From contig NZ_FNOE01000007.1 of assembly GCF_900106555.1 (NCBI RefSeq), positions 1-64,000 on the forward strand: a stretch of 64,000 nt of DNA. Direction: 5' to 3'. The position numbers were made by a program, and so were the translations under genes. Below are positions 1 to 8,739 of this stretch, piece by piece. The stretch is from Nitrosomonas oligotropha (GTDB taxonomy: Bacteria > Pseudomonadota > Gammaproteobacteria > Burkholderiales > Nitrosomonadaceae). Every line of letters begins with the position of its first letter. Position 1 is the first letter of the stretch. Under the pieces are notes generated by a model that made no database searches, was not told the origin of the DNA, and saw only the letters and a program-made list of their open reading frames with translations.

Positions 1-251
1 TAAATTAACCTATTTTTACCCTTAATTTAACCACGCCTCTCAGGCTAGTCGACCTTACCCCTCAAAGTCAAGTCATTTGTCATAAAATCTCCTCCTTTCC
101 TCAAGGGATTTTCACTCATAACTTGCCCGATTCTACTTCGTATACAAATACTAAGAAAGCACTCTTTAAGCATATTCAAAATAAATCCTACCCTCCTTAC
201 TAAACTCAATGGAAGATTAGAATTACATTCTCACTCGCCAAATTAGGTTAC
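1..251. other. AT-rich non-coding stretch at window edge
   Basis: This stretch lies downstream of the pilG-like gene, which reads off the left edge on the minus strand. I see no convincing reading frame, strong hairpin or promoter pair in it. Confidence 0.5.
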
Positions 252-647
252 TTAATTTTGCTGCAAAGTATAGCTACGTATTATGCTCAATAAACCCTCT
301 GCGGTAAATGGTTTAGTCAGATAATCGTTCGATCCTGCCATTCTGCCCCGTGCTTTATCAAATAATCCATCTTTGCTGGATAACATAATCACCGGTGTAG
401 ACTGATAAATTGGATTATTTTTTATTAACTTACACGCCTGGTAGCCATCCAGGCGTGGCATCGTGATATCCACAAAAATAATATCAGGCTGATTCTCAAC
501 AATCTTAGACATCGCATCGAAACCATCTTCTGCCAATATCACTTCACAACCAAATGGTCTTAAAAAAATTTCAGCACTTTTCCGAATCGTGTTACTGTCA
601 TCGATCACCATGACTTTAATACCTTTCAACACACCGGTATTATCCAC
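252..647 (-). CDS. pilG: CheY-like response regulator, PilG type
   Basis: A single receiver domain fills all 131 residues. The acidic pair is D16/D17, the phosphoacceptor is D60 in the FVDITMPRLDG segment, the switch region is around S90, and the conserved lysine is K112 (LTKPF). The N-terminal MDNTGVLKGIKVMVIDDS and the SSKDGLFDKARGR block match PilG, the twitching-motility regulator that relays signals from the Pil chemosensory kinase to the type IV pilus motor. No other pil chemotaxis gene is in the window; they could lie just beyond the left edge, downstream on this strand. It follows trkH by about 60 bases and may be cotranscribed with it. The family call is firm; the PilG assignment rests on recalled similarity. 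Confidence 0.85.
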   Translation of the reverse strand: MDNTGVLKGIKVMVIDDSNTIRKSAEIFLRPFGCEVILAEDGFDAMSKIVENQPDIIFVDITMPRLDGYQACKLIKNNPIYQSTPVIMLSSKDGLFDKARGRMAGSNDYLTKPFTAEGLLSIIRSYTLQQN

Positions 648-706
648 CCGGACTCCTTATGAGAATTGACACATATATTTTTAAACCCAGCCGATCTTCA
701 TAAATT

Positions 707-2164
707 CTATTTCCGCCAGAATGCGGGCGTAAATATAGCAAGCACTGTAAAAAATTCCAATCTACCCAGCAACATGGCAAAGCTACATATCCATGTCTGA
801 AAATCCGTTAGCGATGCATAAGTGGTTGCTGGTCCAATTTCCCCAAGACCCGGCCCTAAATTGTTGATGCAAGCCACCGCGGCGGAAAAGGCCGTAATGA
901 CATCCAATCCGCTTAATGTGAGCAGTAACATCATCAACACAATACTCGCCGTATAAACAAACAGAAATACCAAAACTGCAAGAATGACCCGGCTTGCCAG
1001 CACACTTCTTCCCAGTTTCGCGGGCATCACCGCATTCGGATGCATAATCGTAATGATTTCACGATAAACCTGCTGATACAAAATACGAGCCCGTATCATC
1101 TTAATGCCACCGCCAGTGGAACCTGAAGAAGTGCAGAATCCGGATAAAAATAGCATCCATAGAGGAACGAATATCGGCCACAGATTATAATCGGTGTTAC
1201 TGTAGCCGGTCGTCGTGGCAACAGACACGATATTGAAGGCGGCATAACGCAAGGCTATCAGCGGTTCAGAATACACACCGGTTAACCAAAGATAAAATGC
1301 CAATCCGGTGCAACTGAGAAAAAGGATCATGACATACCAGCTAACTTCAGAGTCATAGCGATAAGGAGTGAAGCTTTTTGCGCGCCAAACCAGAAAATGG
1401 GTCGCAAAATTTATCCCGGCAATCAGCATAAAGACCATTGCAACCGATTCGATGAGCGGAGAGTCCCAATAAGCATAACTTGCGTCATGCGATGAAAAAC
1501 CACCTAACCCTAAAGTCGTAAATGCGTGCATGACTGCATCAAACCAGTCCATGCCTGCCCACTTGTAAGCAAAAACGCACACCAAGGTCAGACTCGCGTA
1601 GATCGACCACAACCCTTTGGCCGTCTCGGCGATACGCGGCGTCAGTTTGTTTTCTTTCATGGGACCCGGTATTTCGGCATTCAGCAATTGTCGGCCGCCG
1701 ACACCCAGCAGCGGTAAGATCGCCACCGCCAGCACAATCAGACCCATACCGCCAAGCCACACGATTTCGCCGCGCCATAAATTGATGGATGGCGGCAACG
1801 CATCCAACCCCGACAATACCGTACCGCCGGTAGCAGTTAATCCCGAAACAGCTTCAAAATAAGCCATACTGAGATTAAGTTCGGGTAGATAGAGCAATAA
1901 TGGCAGCATGGCAAAGGCCGGCAACCCGGACCACACCATGACCACCAGCAAAAAGCCATCGCGTGTCTGCAATTCACGTTGATAACGGCGTGTCGCAAGC
2001 CACATGACCAAACCGCTACCCAGGGTAATCACAATAGACTCGCCAAAAACAAAATGCGCACCGTCATCGGTCCATAGCGCCAAACCAAATGGAACCAGCA
2101 TGGTCAGGCCGAATACCAGGACCATCTTGCCCAGCACATTAACAACTATAAGCAACCGATTCAT
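707..2164 (-). CDS. trkH: Trk potassium uptake system, TrkH membrane subunit
   Basis: This is an inner-membrane K+ translocating subunit of 485 residues, normal for the family, with many hydrophobic helices. Four selectivity-filter loops of the Trk/Ktr type can be seen in order: TATGGTVLSG, TTLGLGGFSS, VATTTGYSNT and NNLGPGLGEIG, each supplying a filter glycine. It starts 11 bases after the trkA stop, so the two partner subunits are cotranscribed. TrkA binds nucleotides at the cytoplasmic face and gates this channel. Confidence 0.95.
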   Translation of the reverse strand: MNRLLIVVNVLGKMVLVFGLTMLVPFGLALWTDDGAHFVFGESIVITLGSGLVMWLATRRYQRELQTRDGFLLVVMVWSGLPAFAMLPLLLYLPELNLSMAYFEAVSGLTATGGTVLSGLDALPPSINLWRGEIVWLGGMGLIVLAVAILPLLGVGGRQLLNAEIPGPMKENKLTPRIAETAKGLWSIYASLTLVCVFAYKWAGMDWFDAVMHAFTTLGLGGFSSHDASYAYWDSPLIESVAMVFMLIAGINFATHFLVWRAKSFTPYRYDSEVSWYVMILFLSCTGLAFYLWLTGVYSEPLIALRYAAFNIVSVATTTGYSNTDYNLWPIFVPLWMLFLSGFCTSSGSTGGGIKMIRARILYQQVYREIITIMHPNAVMPAKLGRSVLASRVILAVLVFLFVYTASIVLMMLLLTLSGLDVITAFSAAVACINNLGPGLGEIGPATTYASLTDFQTWICSFAMLLGRLEFFTVLAIFTPAFWRK

Positions 2165-2175
2165 GGAATGATGTA

Positions 2176-3630
2176 CTACAGAAAACCAACATTAACCTGA
2201 AATAGTTTTTCCACTTCGCGGATCATTTTCCGGTTGACCACAAACAGGATCACATGATCTTCCGATTCGATGACCGTATCGTGATGCGCAATAATGACGC
2301 GTATCGAGTGACTCGAATCAACTAGATTCTTTTCTAGCTCTGCTGAGTTCAAACTCTCGCCGAATAATCCTTCGGTTCTCGGCAAGCCGCGCACAATCGC
2401 ACCAATCGTTGCACCTTTGGGCAGTTTGATTTCTTCAATCTTGCGCCCGACCACACTAGACGATCTGGCATCGCCATGCGCGACCAATTCCAGTGCTTCC
2501 GCCGCACCGCGCCGCAGGCTGTGCACAGCAGCAACATCGCCGTGCCGGACATAAGCCAGTAATGAGCCGATCGTCACTTGCGCTGGCGAGATCGCGATAT
2601 CGATACGGCTGCCTTGTACCAGATCCACGTAAGCGCGACGATTGATCAGCGCAATCACTTTATGCGCCCCCATCCGTTTCGCCAGCAGTGCCGCCATAAT
2701 GTTGTTCTCTTCGTCATTCGTCAGCGCGCAAAACAAATCCATCTCGGCAACGCTCTCACTCTCCAGCAAGGTTTCATCCGTTGCATCGCCGTGCAGCACC
2801 AGCGCATTGCTCAATTCACCAGCCAAGCGCTCACAAGCTTGGTAATTGCGTTCTATGATCCTAACCTGATAATCTTTTTCCAATGTCATGGCCAGACGCC
2901 TGCCGATTTTCCCGCCACCGGCGATCATCACATGCTTGACCGGCCTGTCCATTTTGCGCAATTCCCGCATGACGGTGCGAATGTCTTCAGTTGCGGCAAT
3001 GAAAAATACCTCATCTTCCGCTTCGATGATGGTGTCGCCTTCGGGTATGATCGGCCGGTCTTGACGGAAAATAGCCGCGACGCGGGTATCCACATTGGGC
3101 ACATGCTTGCGCAATTGCTGTAATTCCTGTCCGACCAGCGAACCGCCTTTTAATGCGCGCACCGCCACCAAGCTTACTTTTCCTGATGCGAAATCCAGCA
3201 CCTGCAAAGCTTCGGGAAACTCAACGAGTTTCTCAATATATTCAGTCAGAATCTGTTCCGGAGAAATCGCAAAATCGACACAGAAATTCTCGGTCGAAAA
3301 AATTTCCGGATGCGCCAAGTACTCCGTAGAACGGATCCGGGCAATTTTAGTCGGCGTGTTAAACAGCGTAGCGGCAAGCTTACACGCCACCAAATTGGTT
3401 TCATCGTGTTCGGTGACCGCCAGCACCATATCCGCATCATGCGCCCCGGCATTGACGAGTACTGACGGATGCGAAGCGTTACCGGTGACGGTGCGCAAAT
3501 CCAAGCGATCCTGCAATAACGCCAAACGCTTGGGATCGACATCGACCATGGTAATGTCGTTGGCTTCGCTCACCAAGCTCTCAGCCACCGATGAACCGAC
3601 TTGACCCGCCCCCAGAATGATAATTTTCAC
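2176..3630 (-). CDS. trkA: Trk potassium transporter regulatory subunit TrkA
   Basis: This is a cytoplasmic gating protein of 484 residues built from two RCK units. Each begins with a Rossmann NAD-binding motif, GAGQVGSS near residue 7 and GGGKIGRR near residue 238, followed by a TrkA-C ligand-binding domain. It sits in the chain redoxin, IMPase, trkA, trkH and starts 9 bases after the IMPase stop. No truncation or missing motif is visible. Confidence 0.95.
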   Translation of the reverse strand: MKIIILGAGQVGSSVAESLVSEANDITMVDVDPKRLALLQDRLDLRTVTGNASHPSVLVNAGAHDADMVLAVTEHDETNLVACKLAATLFNTPTKIARIRSTEYLAHPEIFSTENFCVDFAISPEQILTEYIEKLVEFPEALQVLDFASGKVSLVAVRALKGGSLVGQELQQLRKHVPNVDTRVAAIFRQDRPIIPEGDTIIEAEDEVFFIAATEDIRTVMRELRKMDRPVKHVMIAGGGKIGRRLAMTLEKDYQVRIIERNYQACERLAGELSNALVLHGDATDETLLESESVAEMDLFCALTNDEENNIMAALLAKRMGAHKVIALINRRAYVDLVQGSRIDIAISPAQVTIGSLLAYVRHGDVAAVHSLRRGAAEALELVAHGDARSSSVVGRKIEEIKLPKGATIGAIVRGLPRTEGLFGESLNSAELEKNLVDSSHSIRVIIAHHDTVIESEDHVILFVVNRKMIREVEKLFQVNVGFL

Positions 3631-3639
3631 TTGAACAAC

Positions 3640-4428
3640 CTACTCTTTCCGGTTCTCGCGCACCCAGTCGCGCCATTGCGCAAATAACCCGGGATCCAGC
3701 GCCGCTATTACGGATCGCGTCCACGGCGATCCTGCCCAGTAATCATCTTGCTCGAAGCCGCACATATGTCCGCCCGCTTCTGCCAAAATCAATGAACCCG
3801 CGCCGTAATCCCACGGCTTCTGTCCACCGTGCAAATACAAATCAAAATAACCGGCGGCGGTATAGCACCATTCCAGCGCGCACGCACCGAAGTTACGCTG
3901 TGAAGCAAACGGTGGAAAGGCAGCCACTCTGGCCGCGAATTTCCGGTCCAGCCGTTTCAAATCAACATTGGCCATGGCACCCGATAATGTCGGTATATAC
4001 GTCTTCAGCGGCAACGCAATGCCATTCAAAAAAGCGCCGCCGCCTTTAGTAGCGTAAAACATCTCATCCGTCACCGGATTGTAAATCACGCCCAGCACAC
4101 TCTTGCCTTCCTCCATGAACGCCACCGAAATGGCGAAATACGGTAATCCATTGAGAAAATTAGATGTGCCATCGATCGGGTCAATGCTCCACAAACCGGA
4201 TTGTCCCTTGATCCACTGCGCTTCCTGCTCCTGTTTTGTCATTTCCTCGCCCATCGCGGCTGCTGGATGAATTTTCTGCAACTTCTCCAGCAGTGCATTC
4301 TGTGCCGCAACATCCGCTTCGGTAAAAAAGCTGCCATCCGCTTTAATCTGACGGTCGACTTGCAGGTAACGCGGCATGATGACTTGCTGTGCGACTTCTC
4401 TTACCGCCCCAATCACTTCCTCTAACAC
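3640..4428 (-). CDS. Inositol monophosphatase family protein
   Basis: A Mg2+-dependent sugar/nucleotide phosphatase of the IMPase fold. The metal-binding motif DPIDGTSNF lies near residue 83, the second signature PWDYGAGSLILAEAGG near residue 210, and an upstream Glu pair (GEE) sits near residue 60. Substrate cannot be read from the sequence: inositol phosphate, 3'-phosphoadenosine phosphate (CysQ-like) and histidinol phosphate enzymes share these motifs. I chose the GTG at 4428, which has a GGAG five bases upstream and lies just after the redoxin stop. An ATG at 4446 would overlap the redoxin by 16 bases and has no ribosome site. Confidence 0.85.
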   Translation of the reverse strand: MLEEVIGAVREVAQQVIMPRYLQVDRQIKADGSFFTEADVAAQNALLEKLQKIHPAAAMGEEMTKQEQEAQWIKGQSGLWSIDPIDGTSNFLNGLPYFAISVAFMEEGKSVLGVIYNPVTDEMFYATKGGGAFLNGIALPLKTYIPTLSGAMANVDLKRLDRKFAARVAAFPPFASQRNFGACALEWCYTAAGYFDLYLHGGQKPWDYGAGSLILAEAGGHMCGFEQDDYWAGSPWTRSVIAALDPGLFAQWRDWVRENRKE

Positions 4429-4430
4429 GT

Positions 4431-4988
4431 TTACTCCGACCGCCATTTGATCGAACAGCCGATGCTGGGGATTTGCTCCGCCGGACCGCGGCCGGTTTTG
4501 GCGACTTGCAGCATAGCTTCAAACAAGTCGCGCCGCACATCGGCAGGTGCTGCTTCTTTCCGCGAGGCATCCAGCCGTCCGCGGTATTGCAATTCCAGTT
4601 TGTTGTTGAAACCGAAAAAATCGGGGGTACACACCGCGCCATATTTTTTGGCGATTTCCTGCGTTTCGTCCCACACGTACGGGAAAGGATAATTTAACTG
4701 TTTCGCCACCAGCGCCATATTCTCAAACGAATCCTCCGGATAATCGGCCGGATCGTTCGACATGATGGCGATCGCACTCATGCCGTGCGGTTTTAGCTCG
4801 TTCACATCGCGAATGATGCGATCCTGCACCGCTTTCACATACGGGCAATGATTGCAGATAAACATCACCAGCAAACCGTTTTCCCCTTTTGCGGAAGCCA
4901 GGTTATAGCGCCTGCCATCGACACCCAACAAATCAAAATCAACCGCTTTCCAGCCAAAATCACAAACTGGTGTTTCCAAACTTGCCAT
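4431..4988 (-). CDS. Thioredoxin-fold redoxin (AhpC/TSA-like)
   Basis: A 185-residue thioredoxin-like protein with a CNHC motif (C45, C48) after the second strand and the phrase FICNHCPYVKAV typical of small stand-alone redoxins. It lacks a signal peptide, so it is probably cytoplasmic; its redox partner is unknown. The start at 4988 is favoured by a GGAGAA ribosome site and by alignment of the MASLETP end with the fold. The same frame stays open to 5060 but that extension has no such site. It is first in the probable redoxin-IMPase-trkA-trkH unit and divergent from rsmE. Confidence 0.85.
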   Translation of the reverse strand: MASLETPVCDFGWKAVDFDLLGVDGRRYNLASAKGENGLLVMFICNHCPYVKAVQDRIIRDVNELKPHGMSAIAIMSNDPADYPEDSFENMALVAKQLNYPFPYVWDETQEIAKKYGAVCTPDFFGFNNKLELQYRGRLDASRKEAAPADVRRDLFEAMLQVAKTGRGPAEQIPSIGCSIKWRSE

Positions 4989-5154
4989 ATTCTTTTCTCC
5001 TGCTATCGATAATAATCTTGAAAACCAGCTTCTCCAGCCTGCCGCGCTCACCCATTGCAACAGCGGTCAGACAATGAATGCCGGATAAATAACGTGCTAT
5101 ATTATCATGAGTCCATTTATCGAATTGCTACTTACCCCGGCCAGCCCCCCCATC

Positions 5155-5901
5155 ATGCATGCGCGCTTCTACCATCCCGAAGAAATCACTGCTGGAACGG
5201 TTATCGAATTATCGGCCGAGAACAAACACCATGCCGCGCGGGTATTGCGGCTAAAAGAGGGTGATGCGGTCACGTTGTTCAATGGACAGAGTGGTGAATT
5301 CTCCGCGCACATCACCAGCATCACAAAATCCAGCACGACCGTCCGGGTCGATGCCTATCATGCGATGGATCGGGAGTCGCCGCTGTCGATTGAGCTGGCC
5401 CAAGCAGTCTGTGTCAATGAAAAAATGGATTGGATCATACAAAAAGCAGTGGAGTTGGGCGTAACACGCATTCAACCGGTTTCCACAGCTCGCAGTATCG
5501 TGCATCTGTCCGGCGAGCGTGCTGACAAACGTCAGCAACACTGGCAAAAAATCGTCATTTCCGCGTGCGAGCAATGCGGCAGAAATTATGTACCACAAGT
5601 ACTGCCGCTAATTTCGCTGCCGGAATGGCTGAGCCGGAAAAAATCCGGCCGATCGCCTCATGATGTTTGCTTTATGTTATCCACGACAGCCACGCAAAGT
5701 TTAAAAGAGATTCCTAAACCACCCGCCGGTGCCAATCTGGCGCTCGTGATTGGACCGGAAGGCGGGTTTACGCAGGAAGAAGAAGCAACTGTTTTACACA
5801 CCGGCTTCGTTCCTGTGCGCCTGGGGAAACGCATCCTGCGCACCGAAAGCGCGGCTTTGACGGCTATCGCCGCATTACAAACCTTGTGGGGTGATTTTTA
5901 A
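5155..5901 (+). CDS. rsmE: 16S rRNA (uracil-1498-N3)-methyltransferase
   Basis: This is a SPOUT-class methyltransferase that methylates U1498 of 16S rRNA in the 30S subunit. The N-terminal PUA-like part starts MHARFYHPEEI. The C-terminal knot carries the SAM-binding loops VIGPEGGFTQEEE and RLGKRILRTESAA. The frame also has an ATG at 5107, but family members begin close to the RFYHP segment, and a TATATT box at 5098-5103 would leave a 5107 start almost leaderless, so I prefer 5155. Neither start has a clear ribosome site. argA follows after 8 bases. Confidence 0.9.
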   Translation: MHARFYHPEEITAGTVIELSAENKHHAARVLRLKEGDAVTLFNGQSGEFSAHITSITKSSTTVRVDAYHAMDRESPLSIELAQAVCVNEKMDWIIQKAVELGVTRIQPVSTARSIVHLSGERADKRQQHWQKIVISACEQCGRNYVPQVLPLISLPEWLSRKKSGRSPHDVCFMLSTTATQSLKEIPKPPAGANLALVIGPEGGFTQEEEATVLHTGFVPVRLGKRILRTESAALTAIAALQTLWGDF

Positions 5902-5909
5902 TCGATCGC

Positions 5910-7256
5910 ATGAACAAAAATCCGCTATCTTCACTCACCATGAACACACCCGCTGAATTTGTCGCCTGGTTCCGCTCAGTTGCTCCGTATATCAATGCGT
6001 TCAGAGGCAAAACCTTCGTCATTAGTTTCAGCGGCGAAATGGTCACGAACGCCGCCTTTGTCGATTTTATCCACGATGTCAATTTACTCGCTAGTCTGGG
6101 TGTCCGTCTGGTATTGGTACACGGCGCGCGTCCGCAGATTCAACTGCGCCTGGATGAGTCGCAACTGGAAACGCAAACCGTCATGGGCATGCGCGTCACC
6201 GACCCCGCCGCGTTGCAGTGCGTCAAGGAATCGGTCGGGCGCGTGCATCACGAGATCGCTGCCTTGCTGTCGATGGGTTTGCCCAATTCGCCGATGGCCA
6301 ATGCCGCCATCCGCGTGACCAGCGGGAACTTCGTCACCGCTTGTCCGCAGGGCGTGATTCAAGGCATCGACCTCATGCATACCGGTAAAGTACGCAAGAT
6401 CAACGCACCAGCGATTCATTCGCGCCTGGAGCAAGGCGATGTGGTGCTGATTTCGCCGCTGGGTTACTCGCCCACCGGCGAGATTTTTAACTTAACGATG
6501 GAAAATGTGGCGACCGAAACCGCCATCGCACTTCACGCCGAGAAACTGATTCTTCTGTTGGATAGCGCCGATACCTCAGTATTGCCGCGTGAACTCACCT
6601 TGCCGGAAAGCAAATTGCTACTGGAAAACAAAACACCGGCAAGAGTAGCGCCGATACCGGATGCGATCCGGTCATCGCTGCAATACGCGACCAAAGCCTG
6701 TGAATTAGGTGTAACGCGCGCGCATCTGGTCAGCCGGCATATCGACGGCGCCATCATCCAGGAACTGTTTACGCACGACGGCATCGGTTGCATGATTTCG
6801 CAGGAAACACTGCAAGCGCTGCGCAAAGCGCGCATCGACGATGTCGGCGGCATTCTGCAACTGATCGAACCGCTCGAAGCCGAAGGCATTCTGGTCAGGC
6901 GCGGCCGTGAATTGCTGGAAATCGAAATCGATCGTTTTACGGTGCTCGAGCACGACGGCGTCATCCTCGGCTGCGCCGCGCTGTACCCATTTCCCGAAGA
7001 ACACGCGTGCGAACTCGCCTGCCTGGCGATCCACCCGGATTATCGCGACCAAGGACACGGCGAACGCCTGCTTAAGCACATCGAAAACAAAACCATCGCG
7101 CAGGATATCCACAAACTGTTCGTTCTCACCACACATGCCACGCATTGGTTTATCGAACACGGTTTTAATCCCGCTACCCCGGCTGAATTACCCAAAGCCA
7201 AACAGAATTTATACAATTATCAGCGCCGCTCGAAAGTGCTAATCAAGCACTTATAA
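5910..7256 (+). CDS. argA: Amino-acid N-acetyltransferase (N-acetylglutamate synthase)
   Basis: This enzyme catalyses the first committed step of arginine synthesis, acetyl-CoA plus glutamate to N-acetylglutamate. Its 448 residues show the classical two-domain layout. An amino-acid-kinase fold (residues about 30-290, with LVLVHGARPQI) probably provides arginine feedback binding, and a GNAT domain (about 300-448) carries the acetyl-CoA loop HPDYRDQGHGERLL. A second in-frame ATG at 5940 (MNTPAEFVAWF) is an equally plausible start; neither has a strong ribosome site. argJ, also able to make N-acetylglutamate in many bacteria, is at the other end of the window. Confidence 0.95.
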   Translation: MNKNPLSSLTMNTPAEFVAWFRSVAPYINAFRGKTFVISFSGEMVTNAAFVDFIHDVNLLASLGVRLVLVHGARPQIQLRLDESQLETQTVMGMRVTDPAALQCVKESVGRVHHEIAALLSMGLPNSPMANAAIRVTSGNFVTACPQGVIQGIDLMHTGKVRKINAPAIHSRLEQGDVVLISPLGYSPTGEIFNLTMENVATETAIALHAEKLILLLDSADTSVLPRELTLPESKLLLENKTPARVAPIPDAIRSSLQYATKACELGVTRAHLVSRHIDGAIIQELFTHDGIGCMISQETLQALRKARIDDVGGILQLIEPLEAEGILVRRGRELLEIEIDRFTVLEHDGVILGCAALYPFPEEHACELACLAIHPDYRDQGHGERLLKHIENKTIAQDIHKLFVLTTHATHWFIEHGFNPATPAELPKAKQNLYNYQRRSKVLIKHL

Positions 7257-7349
7257 TTTTTCCATAGAAAATACACTTCCGCTGTTTACTCAGTGAAACG
7301 AACGTTTCATAATGCCGGTCTTTCCTCAAAAGGAAACTCTGACCTTGTT

Positions 7350-7369
7350 CTTCGACAAGCTCAGCACGA
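7350..7369. repeat. Remnant of a dispersed palindromic-type repeat
   Basis: The stretch CTTCGACAAGCTCAGCACGA in the argA-yggX gap resembles the CTTCGACAAGCTCAG core of dispersed extragenic repeats seen in many proteobacterial genomes. I found no second copy in this window, so the call rests on recollection of the motif. Confidence 0.35.
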
Positions 7370-7432
7370 GACACGATATCTGGTTCAGAGAATTTCCAAT
7401 ACTCTTTTACTGACTTGGAGCAAGGATACGAA

Positions 7433-7705
7433 ATGGCAAGAATGGTGAAATGCATCAAACTAGGCCGCGAAGCCGAAGGCCTGGATTTTCAAACCTACCC
7501 CGGCGAATTGGGCAAGCGGATTTTTGAGAATGTTTCCAAAGAAGCCTGGAGTCAGTGGATCAAACACCAAACCACACTGGTCAACGAAAACCGGTTGAAT
7601 CTCTCAGACGCTAAAGCGCGTAAATACCTGGCGGAACAAATGGAAGCACATTTTTTTGGGGAAGGCGCGGAACAGGCGGCGGGGTATGTGCCTCCTAAGA
7701 ATTAA
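7433..7705 (+). CDS. yggX: Fe(2+)-trafficking / oxidative damage protection protein
   Basis: This 90-residue protein matches YggX throughout: [11 protein letters not shown] at the start with the conserved Cys7, then the [18 protein letters not shown] and [11 protein letters not shown] blocks. YggX protects iron-sulfur clusters and the labile iron pool from oxidation. ATG 7433 follows an AAGGA-like ribosome site at good distance and gives the standard N-terminus. The frame remains open upstream to 7415. Confidence 0.95.
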   Translation: MARMVKCIKLGREAEGLDFQTYPGELGKRIFENVSKEAWSQWIKHQTTLVNENRLNLSDAKARKYLAEQMEAHFFGEGAEQAAGYVPPKN

Positions 7706-7717
7706 TCTTAATTCTTA
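7696..7717. repeat. AT-rich inverted repeat over the yggX stop
   Basis: A perfect 10-base inverted repeat (TAAGAATTAA, 2-base loop, TTAATTCTTA) overlaps the yggX stop codon. It lacks a GC-rich stem and T-tract, so it is a weak terminator candidate. It lies between the convergent yggX and GIY-YIG genes. Confidence 0.35.
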
Positions 7718-7787
7718 ACATATACCTAAGCATAACATTGAAATCATAGACGAACCTTTATCGCATAGCGCTGTGTGAAATGACTGG

Positions 7788-8633
7788 TTATTTAGATTCT
7801 ATTTCCTTAAGAGTTTTCCCGCTTTTATCTTTCCATGCAGTGAGTCCATTTGCATGTCCGCCATGAATAACCGCTGCTGCCGAACTCGGGCTTGTAAACT
7901 CCGCATCTCTTGTAAATACCAGTGTATCGTTTTTGATCTCTAATACACCTTCATCTTTTAAGCGCTGCCGCATATTCATTGTCCATGGCCATCTTTGAGC
8001 TGAAGCCCGATCGTTCAAAATAGCTTGAGAACCCTTAAGTACCACAAAACCATTGGGTGCCAAATGACCCTCTGCTTTAATCCCCTTAATCTCGCAGAAC
8101 AGTTTCTTGTGTTCGGATTCTGTGACGGCTTTTGCTGCTGTTGGTACAAGGAGCTCGACCCCTAGAACTGGCAATAATTGGTTAATCTTCTCTAAAAATA
8201 TTTCCATATCCTCTCGATCAGATTCAGGCAATCGAGCTCCGCTACTTTGACCGTTTGTAACCACGGCTCGCCCAGATTTGCGCGCCTGGTCTATTAGCTT
8301 TCCTTCAAGAAAGCGGATGTGTGCCTTAGTTAAGTTCTCGTCTTTGCTGATAAAAAAGATGATTTGATTCCAAAAATCTTTTTCCAAATGAGCTTTGATT
8401 CGATCACGAATGCTCTCGGCTTCACCGATATAGATTGCTGGTTTTCCCGACTCAGGATCGGAGCCCGTCAAAAGATAGATTCCCGCACCGTTCGATTCTT
8501 CACGAGAAAAGACACCTTCAAACTCACTTCTGGGACCGGCGACAGCCTTTCCAGTCCAATTCGACAATTCCGCAGTACGAAGCCGTTTAGGATCTCCGTA
8601 AACCAGGAATATTTTGATTGTTGCGCTAGGCAC
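7788..8633 (-). CDS. GIY-YIG nuclease family protein with DUF4357
   Basis: The N-terminal part is a GIY-YIG nuclease-like domain: GIY at 51-53, YIG at 68-70, a basic helix after it (IRDRIKAH) and a candidate catalytic Glu at 110 in RFLEGKLID. The C-terminal part (about residues 180-275) matches DUF4357, seen in restriction-associated and stand-alone GIY-YIG proteins (VLKGSQAILNDRASA region). It stands alone between yggX and the fba unit, convergent with the former, with no methyltransferase partner nearby. Its target is unknown. It looks like an accessory gene set into housekeeping DNA. Confidence 0.8.
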   Translation of the reverse strand: MPSATIKIFLVYGDPKRLRTAELSNWTGKAVAGPRSEFEGVFSREESNGAGIYLLTGSDPESGKPAIYIGEAESIRDRIKAHLEKDFWNQIIFFISKDENLTKAHIRFLEGKLIDQARKSGRAVVTNGQSSGARLPESDREDMEIFLEKINQLLPVLGVELLVPTAAKAVTESEHKKLFCEIKGIKAEGHLAPNGFVVLKGSQAILNDRASAQRWPWTMNMRQRLKDEGVLEIKNDTLVFTRDAEFTSPSSAAAVIHGGHANGLTAWKDKSGKTLKEIESK

Positions 8634-8674
8634 GTGTGAAGAAAGAAAAGACTACTATAGCTTTCTAACCTGAA

Positions 8675-8715
8675 TCCCATGATTGATAATGCAAACCGCG
8701 CAATCAATCATGGGA
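8675..8715. repeat. 13-bp perfect inverted repeat between fba and the GIY-YIG gene
   Basis: The arms TCCCATGATTGAT (8675-8687) and ATCAATCATGGGA (8703-8715) are perfect complements around a 15-base spacer. It lies 42-82 bases upstream of the GIY-YIG gene and 25 bases after the fba stop. No T-tract follows on either strand. It could be an operator for the GIY-YIG gene or an atypical terminator for fba. Confidence 0.5.
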
Positions 8716-8739
8716 ATATTGAATACTACTGGACTTTGA

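Noticed and set aside
2578..3123. A 181-codon plus-strand frame inside trkA
   Set aside because: Antisense to a well-supported gene, with His/Gln-rich unfolded composition and no support for translation.
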